Assembly (NCBI GenBank): GCA_963842975.1
Contig: CAWJIH010000017.1
Coordinates: forward strand, 7,007-71,006
DNA: 64,000 bases
Direction of reading: 5' to 3'
Origin: JACJWR01 sp963842975
GTDB lineage: Bacteria > Actinomycetota > Actinomycetes > S36-B12 > UBA10799
Part shown: positions 47,230 to 54,629 of the stretch, piece by piece
Layout of the letters: the number at the start of each line of letters is the position of its first letter
Numbering within the stretch: position 1 is the stretch's first letter
Notes under the pieces: generated by a model
Database searches by the model: none
Seen by the model: only the letters and a program-made list of their open reading frames with translations
Told to the model about the DNA's origin: nothing
Translations under genes and position numbers: made by a program

Positions 47230-48096
47230 ATGAAGATCGCAGTCGCCACCGCGCTCGTGGTGCTCTCCGGAGCGTTTGTGGGATGTGCCCCCTCCGACAG
47301 CGCGGAAGATACCGCGGCGTCGGCGGCCCCTTCCGGGGCCGACTGCACACCGGAAAACCTCAACACCCTCACTGACGGCGTTCTGACCGTCGCGACCGGC
47401 GAACCGGCCTACGAACCCTGGGTTGTTGACGACGATCCGACGAATCAGCAGGGTTACGAGTCGGCCGTGGCGTATGCAGTCGCCGGCAAACTCGGCTACA
47501 CACCGGAGAACGTCACCTGGACCCGGACCACCTTCGACTCTGCCATTGCACCTGGGCCGAAGGACTTCGACTGGAACCTACAGCAATACACGATTACCGC
47601 GGAACGTGCTGACGCCGTTGACTTCTCCAGCCCCTATTACGAGGTGGCCCAGGCAATCGTCAGTTACGAGGGCAGCCCAATCGCCGGTGTCACCTCGATC
47701 GCGGACCTGAAGGACGCCAAACTTGGTGCGGCGGTGGGCAGCACCTCGCTTGATGACGCGGAGACGATCATCGAACCAAACACCGCGGTGAGCGTGTTCA
47801 ACGACAACGCGGCGGCGGTTACGGCCTTGAAGAACGGCCAGATTGATGGCATCGTCATCGACTTGCCATCGGCCTTCTACCTCACGTCAGCCGAGATTGA
47901 CAATGGCGTGATCGTCGGTCAGCTGGCCGAAACCGCCAGCGGCAGTCCCGACGAATTCGGAATCGTGCTCGCGCTCGACAGCCCGCTGACGGGATGCACG
48001 TCACAGGCGCTGGACGAACTCGCAGCTGACGGCACGTTGGAGCAGTTGCAGGCCGAGTGGCTGGGGCAATCCGTCGGCGCACCTACCCTGCAGTAG
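47230..48096 (+). CDS. Polar amino acid ABC transporter substrate-binding lipoprotein
   Basis: An extracellular solute-binding protein, family 3, of about 288 residues. The signal peptide ends in a lipobox (SGAFVGC). The fold is indicated by LTVATGEPAYEPWVVDDD, DFDWNLQQYTITAERADAVD (hinge) and GAAVGSTSLDDAE. ATG 47230 is chosen with GAGGAAAAGG about 7-10 nt upstream; an in-frame GTG lies at 47224. It is first in an SBP-permease-ATPase operon. The ligand is probably an amino acid or derivative. Confidence 0.92.
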   Translation: MKIAVATALVVLSGAFVGCAPSDSAEDTAASAAPSGADCTPENLNTLTDGVLTVATGEPAYEPWVVDDDPTNQQGYESAVAYAVAGKLGYTPENVTWTRTTFDSAIAPGPKDFDWNLQQYTITAERADAVDFSSPYYEVAQAIVSYEGSPIAGVTSIADLKDAKLGAAVGSTSLDDAETIIEPNTAVSVFNDNAAAVTALKNGQIDGIVIDLPSAFYLTSAEIDNGVIVGQLAETASGSPDEFGIVLALDSPLTGCTSQALDELAADGTLEQLQAEWLGQSVGAPTLQ

Positions 48097-48104
48097 GCAG
48101 CCCG

Positions 48105-49013
48105 ATGGCCGCGGACTTTGGGACAGACGGGCAATCCGGCACAGTAGACCCGGCAAGCGGCGAAACGAGGCATCAGCCAAGTGCCGAGGAACTGCGCCGA
48201 CGTGCCGTCCGCCAGCGGCAAGCGAAGCGCCGGACGCTGGTGTCGGCGGTCTCGACGGTGGTGGTGCTCGGTGCGCTAGTCGCCGTTGTGCTGCTGTCAC
48301 CTGGGTGGGAGCGGGTGCAGCAAACCTTCTTCAACCTGTCCTACGCTGCGGAAGTCCTGCCCGCGGTGGCCAAAGGTCTGGCGCTGAACATTCAGCTCAC
48401 CGTCATCGGCACCGTGTGCATCGGCATCATCGGGCTCTCGATCGCTCTGATCCGCACCTCGGAGGCCGCTGCCCTGGCGCCGTTCCGACTGTTGGCCACC
48501 GTGTACGTCGATGTCTTTCGCGGAGTGCCCACCCTGTTGGTGATTCTGCTGATCGGCTTCGGAGTGCCGGCATTGCGGCTGCAGGGGGTCACCACGAGCG
48601 TTGTGGTGCTGGGCACTACCGCCGTGGTGCTGTGCTACTCGGCGTACGTCGCGGAGGTGTTGCGCAGCGGAATCTTGAGTGTGCATCCCAGTCAACGTGC
48701 GGCAGCGCGTTCGCTGGGTTTGACCTCCTTCCAGACGCTGCGCTTCGTGGTGCTTCCGCAAGGTGTCCGGCGGGTGATCCCACCGCTGATGAACGACTTC
48801 GTGTCGTTGCTCAAGGACACGGGGCTGATCTCGGTGCTCGGTGTGGTGGACGCTATTCGCGCCGCCCAGATCGCATCGTCACGGTCGTTCAACTACACCC
48901 CGTATGTGGTTGCCGCAGTGCTGTTCCTGCTGCTGACCATTCCGTTGACGAGGATCACCGACCGTATTCTGCGGCGCTCCATCGAACGTGAGAACGCGCA
49001 GGCTGGCCCGTGA
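48105..49013 (+). CDS. Polar amino acid ABC transporter permease
   Basis: A 302-residue HisM/GlnP-type permease. The long cytoplasmic N-terminus contains a basic RRRAVRQRQAKRR stretch. The EAA-type coupling loop is in SVHPSQRAAARSLGLTSFQT, and FRGVPTLLVILLIGFGVPAL is typical of the family. About five or six membrane segments follow. Being a single permease it presumably forms a homodimer. The start is 8 nt after the binding-protein stop, and the stop overlaps the ATPase GTG by 4 nt. Confidence 0.92.
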   Translation: MAADFGTDGQSGTVDPASGETRHQPSAEELRRRAVRQRQAKRRTLVSAVSTVVVLGALVAVVLLSPGWERVQQTFFNLSYAAEVLPAVAKGLALNIQLTVIGTVCIGIIGLSIALIRTSEAAALAPFRLLATVYVDVFRGVPTLLVILLIGFGVPALRLQGVTTSVVVLGTTAVVLCYSAYVAEVLRSGILSVHPSQRAAARSLGLTSFQTLRFVVLPQGVRRVIPPLMNDFVSLLKDTGLISVLGVVDAIRAAQIASSRSFNYTPYVVAAVLFLLLTIPLTRITDRILRRSIERENAQAGP

Positions 49014-49756
49014 CGCCGGTACTGGAAGTGGACAGCGTACGCAAGGCCTTTGGCGGCGAACTGGTGCTCCACGACGTGTCGCTGGAGGTGCCGGAGCACA
49101 CCGTGACGGTGTTGATTGGTGCCTCCGGCTCAGGAAAATCGACCTTGCTGCGCTGCGTCAACCTGCTCACCCTGATCGATGACGGTGTGATCCGACTTGA
49201 CGGCGACGACATCACTGATCCAACGGTGAATCCGGATCAGGTGCGACGCAAGATCGGCATGGTCTTTCAGGCCTTCAACCTTTTCCCGCACCTCACAGTG
49301 CTGGACAACATCACGCTGGCCCCGCGCCGGGTCTATGGGGTGGACCGAGCGGAGGCGGAGACTGAGGGCATGGCGTTGCTGGAGAGGTTCGGGCTGGCCG
49401 ACAAGGCCACGCAGTATCCGGATCGACTCTCCGGCGGGCAACAGCAACGGGTGGCACTGGTGCGTTCGATGGCGGCCAAACCCCGGCTGCTGCTGATGGA
49501 TGAAATCACCTCGGCGCTCGATCCGGTGTTGGTGAACGAGGTGTTGCGCACTGTCAGCGAACTGAAGTCCACCGGGATGACCATGGTGATTGCGACCCAC
49601 GAGATGGGGTTTGCATCCCAGGTGGCAGACGAGGTGTGCTACTTGTCGCACGGGCGCATCGTGGAGCGAGGAACCCCAGAGCAGGTGCTCTCCGATCCGC
49701 ACGACCCGCGAACGCAAGAATTCCTGCGGCGAGTGCACGAAGCGGGCCGACTCTAA
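49010..49756 (+). CDS. Polar amino acid ABC transporter ATPase
   Basis: A 248-residue ATPase of the GlnQ/HisP type. It has Walker A IGASGSGKSTLLRCVNLL, Q-loop FQAFNLFPHLTVL, signature LSGGQQQRVALVRSM, Walker B LLLMDEITSALDP and the H-loop VIATHEM. It starts at a GTG overlapping the permease TGA (GTGA). This completes the importer operon. Confidence 0.94.
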   Translation: MTPVLEVDSVRKAFGGELVLHDVSLEVPEHTVTVLIGASGSGKSTLLRCVNLLTLIDDGVIRLDGDDITDPTVNPDQVRRKIGMVFQAFNLFPHLTVLDNITLAPRRVYGVDRAEAETEGMALLERFGLADKATQYPDRLSGGQQQRVALVRSMAAKPRLLLMDEITSALDPVLVNEVLRTVSELKSTGMTMVIATHEMGFASQVADEVCYLSHGRIVERGTPEQVLSDPHDPRTQEFLRRVHEAGRL

Positions 49757-49824
49757 CTGCAAGTCAATTCCGCACCGCGCACTCGACGCAGGAATCGTCG
49801 ACGTGCCAAGGCGAGTGCTATCGG

Positions 49825-50037
49825 CTACACACCCGGCAATTGCCTGGGATTGGCAAGTGCTTCGAAGTTGCCCTCCGGCATGTGCACGCTCGCTTCCACG
49901 TGCTCCACCGGCGGAGCCCCGGCGGTACTCAGCCAAGGGTCCGACATCTCGGTGATTTCGGAATCGTTGGCCAACCGATCGACGCCCAGGTTGAAATGGG
50001 TCGCAGGATCAGGAAATTGCGAATGTGTGTTCGACAT
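49825..50037 (-). CDS. Small acidic hypothetical protein
   Basis: A 70-residue protein without recognisable domain (MSNTHSQFPDPATHFNLG at the start). A good GGAGAA site sits 7 nt before the ATG, and three 21-bp repeats lie 70-130 bp upstream in promoter position. It is rich in Pro, His and acidic residues, has no signal peptide or membrane segment, and stands alone between two convergent larger genes. Real expression is likely from the ribosome site, but function is unknown. Confidence 0.55.
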   Translation of the reverse strand: MSNTHSQFPDPATHFNLGVDRLANDSEITEMSDPWLSTAGAPPVEHVEASVHMPEGNFEALANPRQLPGV

Positions 50038-50106
50038 GGCTCATTCTCCAAGGTTTGCGGGACTGTTGTTACCCACTCTGCACAGCAAAAATGCCGATGT
50101 CACCCC

Positions 50107-50169
50107 CTACCAATCAGTAACTTTGTTCTACCAGTGGGTAACTTGGGCCTACTGGCGGGTAACCCTGTC
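50107..50169. repeat. Three 21-bp tandem repeats with GTTACCC core
   Basis: Units start at 50107, 50128 and 50149 (ctac...gggtaac on the plus strand; gttaccc...gtag on the minus). A fourth core, inverted, is at 50066-50075. The 21-bp period equals two helical turns, as in operator arrays for tandem-binding regulators. The array lies upstream of the 70-aa gene and immediately after the Na/Pi cotransporter, with its last unit overlapping that gene's 3' end. Confidence 0.65.
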
Positions 50170-51804
50170 CGTGGCAGATCCAGGGAATCGGGCAAAGGTG
50201 GAAACAACGTTTTCCAGCGCCGCGAGCATTTCGATCTCGATGCCGTAGGTGCGTGTGTCGGTGCCTGTGAGCAGCCGATTGCTGAGGTGTCGGTAGGCAT
50301 CTTCGAAGGCGTCCGTGAGCGGCGCGTCGCCGTCGTCGGAGTCCGGTGCCGGCGCCAGCGACTCCGGGTGCGCTCCGGGATCGAGCAACGGAGCCACCTG
50401 TCGGTCGAAATCGGCCAGGACGAGTTCGTGGATGTTGCCGAGGACCGCGGAAGTTTGCGCGCTGATGGTGCTTTCGTGGCCGAGTCTGCGGCGGCCAGCC
50501 CGGAGCAGCCCATGGTTGATTTGCGAGGACACCAGATCGAGCAGGTTTCCCCACAGCAAGACAGCTTCGAGGGCATCGCGTTGATCCTCCCCGAGGTCCT
50601 CGTCGCCGTACTCGGCACATTCGGCGACGAGTTCTTTGTGCGCTCGACGACTGTCCGTTCGCAATTCACGTACTGCGGCCAATTCGGATCGATCGCCGCC
50701 GATGGCTGCGGGCAAAGCGACCTCCAGTTGGTTGCGCACATCGCCGGCAAGCGCGCCTAGTCGCTGGTGCAAGGCGGGCAAGATGCTCGGCAGTGGATCG
50801 GAAACGTTGATGGGTTGCGGCGATTCGGCCGGCCGGGAGCGATCCGGAACGATGCGTTGGGCGGCCTTGACTAGCAGTGGCAACAACGCGAGGAACACCA
50901 CGGTGTTGATGGCGTTGAAGATTGTGTGGGCGTTGGCCAGTTCCCGTGGGGTAGCGATCGCGGCGTCCCCGACGCTGCCGGAGACCGACTCCACCAGCCA
51001 CACCAGCGCATCCAAGGCGAACAGCCACACCAACGCGCCGAGGAGGTTCACCAGCACATGCACGACAGCGGTTTGCATCGCTGCTGTGCCCCGGCCGAGC
51101 GCGGCCAGGATCGCAGTGACGCAGGTGCCGATATTCGCGCCGAGGACGAGCGCGATGCCGGTCGGAAGGCCGATCAATCCTGCTGCCGACATCGCGACGA
51201 CGATGCCCGTGGTGGCGCTCGACGATTGAATGGTGGCCGCCACGGCGGCACCGATCAGCGCAGCCACGAAGGGATTCGCGGTTGCGGCCATCGCGTTGGT
51301 GAAGGGCTCGAAGTCGCGCAGCGGCAGCATCGCGGCACTCATTGCTGCCAGGCCCAGGAACACAAAACCGATGCCGACCGTGGCCCGGCCGGCGAGGCGG
51401 GTCCGGTCGTTTTTGGCAACCGCGAGCAGCACTCCACCGAGCGCGACGATGCCGAGGGAGTATTCAGTGATGTCGAGGGCCACGATCTGGGCTGTGACGG
51501 TGGTTCCGAGATTGGCACCGATCACCACCGACGCGGCCTGCGTGAGCGACATGATCCCAGCCGAGACGAAACTGACCGTGAGCACCGTTGTGACCGAGGA
51601 GGACTGCATCACGGCGGTGGCCACTGCCCCGGTGATTGCACCGGTGAAACGGTTTCCAGAGATGCCCTTGAGCACTGCTTTGAGCCTGGTGCCGGAAAGC
51701 GCCTTGAGTGCCTTGCTGACCTCTCCCACGCCGATGAGCAGCAGTGCGACGCCCCCGGCGAGTTCCATCACCACCAAGAGCCACGGGATCTCCGCGTCGG
51801 CCAT
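50149..51804 (-). CDS. Na+/phosphate cotransporter family protein (NptA/YjbB type) with PhoU-like tail
   Basis: A 551-residue transporter. The membrane half has the inverted repeat signatures AVMQSSSVTTVLTVSFVSAG and ATIQSSSATTGIVVAMSAAG that mark Na/Pi cotransporters, each followed by IGANLGTTVTA or LGANIGTCVTA. The C-terminal 220 residues form helical PhoU-like bundles (LGALAGDVRNQLEVALPAA; GRRRLGHESTISAQTSAVL). This family can import or export phosphate. It is the only phosphate gene in the window and has a repeat array at its 3' end. Confidence 0.92.
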   Translation of the reverse strand: MADAEIPWLLVVMELAGGVALLLIGVGEVSKALKALSGTRLKAVLKGISGNRFTGAITGAVATAVMQSSSVTTVLTVSFVSAGIMSLTQAASVVIGANLGTTVTAQIVALDITEYSLGIVALGGVLLAVAKNDRTRLAGRATVGIGFVFLGLAAMSAAMLPLRDFEPFTNAMAATANPFVAALIGAAVAATIQSSSATTGIVVAMSAAGLIGLPTGIALVLGANIGTCVTAILAALGRGTAAMQTAVVHVLVNLLGALVWLFALDALVWLVESVSGSVGDAAIATPRELANAHTIFNAINTVVFLALLPLLVKAAQRIVPDRSRPAESPQPINVSDPLPSILPALHQRLGALAGDVRNQLEVALPAAIGGDRSELAAVRELRTDSRRAHKELVAECAEYGDEDLGEDQRDALEAVLLWGNLLDLVSSQINHGLLRAGRRRLGHESTISAQTSAVLGNIHELVLADFDRQVAPLLDPGAHPESLAPAPDSDDGDAPLTDAFEDAYRHLSNRLLTGTDTRTYGIEIEMLAALENVVSTFARFPGSATDRVTRQ

Positions 51805-51874
51805 GACACATGCTTATCGCGATTGGCCCTTGCGGTTCAAGGTGGCCTAGAGTCGCTGCGGCTAGAGTTGAGCA

Positions 51875-52765
51875 GTGCGAGCAGCCGTGGTGGGAAGCAA
51901 TTGGGGCCAGGTGCATCGGTCCGCGTTGGCGGCAGCAGGAGTCGAAGTCGTGGCGGTGGTGGGCCGCGAGACGTCGTTGTCCGAACTGGCCGATTGGGGC
52001 CTGGATCTGGTGACTGTGGCAACGCCGCCGGCCACCCACGTGGACGTTATCGATCAGTTGCCCGACGTACCGGTGATCTGTGAGAAACCCGCAGTCGGCG
52101 TGGGGGAACTGCGGATGCCTCGGGAATCCCGCACCTCCCCGATTTGGGTCAACTACGCTTTCGGCTTTCTCGACGTGGCGGTGCGAGCAGCCGCGGAGCT
52201 ACCGCGGCTGGGTAGCTTGAAATCCGTGCAGGTCGATTCGACCTTCGACCTGCCAGGGCCGCACCACCCAATTGCGCAAATGTTCACAGAGGTCGCGGTG
52301 CACCCCTGGTCGTGGGTGGTCTCACTTCTTGGATCGCCGGCCGGGGAGGCCTCCGCCGGGGGTGGCTGCGCGGTGAGCTCCGAGGACTCAGCGCAGCTAG
52401 TGCTGCACACACGGGCCGATCAGGTGCCGGTTACCGTCGGATGCCGAAGGGAATCTGGTCGGGCGGGCATCACCCATGAGGTGGTCTTTCATGGCACCCA
52501 TGGTGATCTGACGCTTGTGGGCAGCTTCGACATCGGACACGACTGGCGCTTCGACGCACCCCGGATTCGCTGGGCCGACGGTCGTCTCGAGTCGTGTGGT
52601 TCCGTCGAGGCATCCCCGCCGGATCCGTGGTTTCGGGCAAACGCCCGTGCCATCGCCGCGGTGGTTGCTGCTGTGCAGGGCGGGAAACCCGATGGGCACC
52701 TGTTCGGGTGGAGCATGGCCTTGACAATCGACCGCTGTGTTCACAACGCTCTGGGGTTGGACTGA
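51875..52765 (+). CDS. Gfo/Idh/MocA family oxidoreductase
   Basis: A 296-residue NAD(P)-dependent oxidoreductase. The N-terminus is a nucleotide-binding fold (AAVVGSNWGQVHRSALAAAG). The key motif is CEKPAVG with the conserved Lys of the family, preceded by VATPPATHVDVI. The C-terminal half is the usual substrate domain (FTEVAVHPWSWVVSLLG). It is shorter than the typical 330-370 residues. No sugar-catabolism genes adjoin, so the substrate cannot be named. Confidence 0.85.
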   Translation: MRAAVVGSNWGQVHRSALAAAGVEVVAVVGRETSLSELADWGLDLVTVATPPATHVDVIDQLPDVPVICEKPAVGVGELRMPRESRTSPIWVNYAFGFLDVAVRAAAELPRLGSLKSVQVDSTFDLPGPHHPIAQMFTEVAVHPWSWVVSLLGSPAGEASAGGGCAVSSEDSAQLVLHTRADQVPVTVGCRRESGRAGITHEVVFHGTHGDLTLVGSFDIGHDWRFDAPRIRWADGRLESCGSVEASPPDPWFRANARAIAAVVAAVQGGKPDGHLFGWSMALTIDRCVHNALGLD

Positions 52766-52781
52766 TGATCTACGGTGGAGC

Positions 52782-52973
52782 ATGGCCAATTCAGACAATG
52801 CCAAGCCGCCGCTAGTCACACGAGAGTTGCTCGTGGCGATCACCGCTGCGGTAGCAGCGGGGGTGCTATTCATCCTCGTTTTCGATTGGGGTGTGCTGCC
52901 TGCAGTTATTGGCGGCTTCTCCATCGGAGTCATCTGGTGGTCGGTCAACCGGGCGATGAATCGATCAATGTGA
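52782..52973 (+). CDS. Small two-segment membrane protein
   Basis: A 63-residue protein with two hydrophobic stretches (LLVAITAAVAAGVLFILVF and GVLPAVIGGFSIGVIWWSV) and a basic C-terminus. GGTGGAG lies directly before the ATG. It overlaps the convergent MEKHLA gene by 9 bp. Function unknown. Confidence 0.65.
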   Translation: MANSDNAKPPLVTRELLVAITAAVAAGVLFILVFDWGVLPAVIGGFSIGVIWWSVNRAMNRSM

Positions 52974-53444
52974 CGGCAACGACGTCCAATGGCCGATCCG
53001 AGCGGCTTGGCCCACAACGCGTCCTGAATCATCGGACACGTTCCACACGACAGTGTCCGCAATCAGGAACCTCGTGCCATCCGCCGAGATTCGTACGCCT
53101 TCGTAGTCATCGATGAAGCCGTGGGTGCCCACCCGGGCGAGCATCTCGGCGCGAGTGGCACGCTCGCCCGGTTCGGCTGAAAGCCGGGATGGCATGCCGA
53201 CGAACTGCTCCCAAGGGACCTGCCAGAGCCGTTGCGCAGCCAGGTTGGCGTAGGTGAACCGGGGGTCGCGCGCGGCGTCGTGGCAGAGTATCGGTTGCGG
53301 TGCGCGGTAGACGAGCAACGCAAGTTCCATTGCGTCGGAAGGTTGCTCATTGAGCAGTTCGGCGCCGAGGAGTTGCCGAAAACTGCTGGTCATATGTCCG
53401 CATAGGGTGATCGCGGGTGCCTGGACTGGCGGTGTGGTGCCCAC
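52965..53444 (-). CDS. MEKHLA domain protein (PAS-related)
   Basis: A 159-residue protein matching the MEKHLA family in order: LVYRAPQPILCHDAARDPRF, TYANLAAQRLWQVPWEQFVG, MPSRLSAEPGERATRAEMLA and IDDYEGVRISADGTRFLI. It has a PAS-like fold that may bind a small ligand. The family occurs alone in bacteria and at the end of plant HD-Zip III proteins. The start is uncertain (GTG 53444 or ATG 53393; neither has a strong ribosome site). No effector domain is attached. Confidence 0.85.
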   Translation of the reverse strand: MGTTPPVQAPAITLCGHMTSSFRQLLGAELLNEQPSDAMELALLVYRAPQPILCHDAARDPRFTYANLAAQRLWQVPWEQFVGMPSRLSAEPGERATRAEMLARVGTHGFIDDYEGVRISADGTRFLIADTVVWNVSDDSGRVVGQAARIGHWTSLPSH

Positions 53445-53485
53445 CTGAAGCAGCGTAGCGTTGGTGTGCAGAGTGAGGGGTGAGG

Positions 53486-54066
53486 ATGATGCGTGGAGGA
53501 ATCAGATCGCGGGTCGCGGCCTGGGTGGTGATCGGAGGGTCAACATTGGCGCTATCCGGTTGCTTCGGTGGGGGAGCGGCCACGAATTCCGAGCAGCCAA
53601 CGTCTGCCGCGCCGACCACGCCCGCTACATCTCCGCCGCGCCGACCACGCCCGCTACGTCTCCAGCCGCGCCGACCGCGCCACCAGTGCGGGGTGTGGTC
53701 GTGACGGTCACCAACGTGATCGACGGTGACACCATCGACACGACTGCCGGGCGCGTGCGGCTGATCGGCATCGATACCCCGGAGCGGGGCGACTGCAACT
53801 ACGAGCCAGCCGCAGACGAGTTGCTGCGGGTGATCGCCGAACAGAGTGACCAGGTAGTGCTGGTGCGCGGCGGCACCGACGACACTGATCGCTATGACCG
53901 GCTGCTGCGCTACGTCGACACTGTCGGCGGCCGAGACCTCAATCTCCACATGATCACCAGCGGCTACGCCACCGCACGATACGACTCTCAAGATGGCTAC
54001 CCACGCCATGACCGGGAAGACGCATATCGGGCTGCGGATCTGACCTCCCCGGAGCAGTCCTGCTAA
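53486..54066 (+). CDS. Thermonuclease (SNase) family lipoprotein (frameshifted in linker)
   Basis: An exported nuclease. The start (ATG 53486 or 53489, with GAGGGGTGAGG) gives a signal peptide ending in lipobox ALSGC, then a Thr/Pro/Ala linker. That frame runs off in the linker at 53704. The SNase domain lies in the next frame: VTNVIDGDTIDT, GRVRLIGIDTPERGDCNY (catalytic Arg and Glu) and DTDRYDRLLRYV (second Arg). The break is in a duplicated 29-bp segment where the second copy lacks one base (tctccgccgcg for tctccagccgcg near 53631). This is the only one of the nine breaks that is a missing base. Confidence 0.83.
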
Positions 54067-54193
54067 TCGGACCAGCGTAGGTCACTATTGGCTACCCTCA
54101 GCGACTGAATCGGGGATAGTGTCGCAGGGTGCGGTGTGGGTTCCACCAGGCCGCTCGCAAAGATGTTGACCCCAATGAGGAGAGGTGCAATCT

Positions 54194-54400
54194 ATGAGTG
54201 AGCATGGCGGAAAGAAGAAGTTCCTAGGTCTTGCAGTGGTGGCCCTAGTGGTCGTGGGTGCTGCAGTGATCGTCATGCGTGCCAAGCAAGTGGACGTGGA
54301 AGCCTCGGCAGCAGCCGAGGACATCGAGGCGAGACTGGACGACCTCGACCCGGTGACGCGAGCCGCGACCCTCGGCAAGTTGGCGGAGGAAGAGGCCTAG
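54194..54400 (+). CDS. Small single-segment membrane protein
   Basis: A 68-residue protein with a basic N-terminus (MSEHGGKKKFLG), one membrane segment (LAVVALVVVGAAVIVM) and an acidic helical tail (AAAEDIEARLDDLDPVTRAA). GAGGAGAGG about 9 nt before the ATG is a strong ribosome site. The function is unknown. Palindromic element copy 2 follows. Confidence 0.7.
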   Translation: MSEHGGKKKFLGLAVVALVVVGAAVIVMRAKQVDVEASAAAEDIEARLDDLDPVTRAATLGKLAEEEA

Positions 54401-54428
54401 CCGCTAGGTTCGCCGCCCGTTGAAGTTC

Positions 54429-54479
54429 CCAAACCCTGCAGTCGGTGCCGTACTCGGCAGTTCCGGCTGCAGGGTTTGG
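54429..54479. repeat. Nested palindromic element, copy 2
   Basis: Outer arms ccaaaccctgcagtcgg / ccggctgcagggtttgg (one wobble) enclose an inner hairpin tgccg tact cggca. The outer core (aaccctgcag...ctgcagggtt) and inner arms (tgccg...cggca) match the element at 3965-4039. It sits after a gene, in terminator position. The rest of 54401-54629 has no gene. Confidence 0.65.
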
Positions 54480-54629
54480 TCCTCCACGCCAGGTTTGCCT
54501 GGTGGCACCCGCACGGTCGCGCTGGGCAATAGCCAGGCGCTCTCAACCGATGGGTGCGTCACGGTTCGGGGGAAACTATGGTTGAGACGGGGTCGGTGCT
54601 TCGATCAGGGCATGAGGAGGCGGTTGGGT

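Noticed and set aside
48085..48095. Third copy of the ccctgcagt palindromic element
   Set aside because: Only the short core is present at the end of the binding-protein gene, with no second arm.
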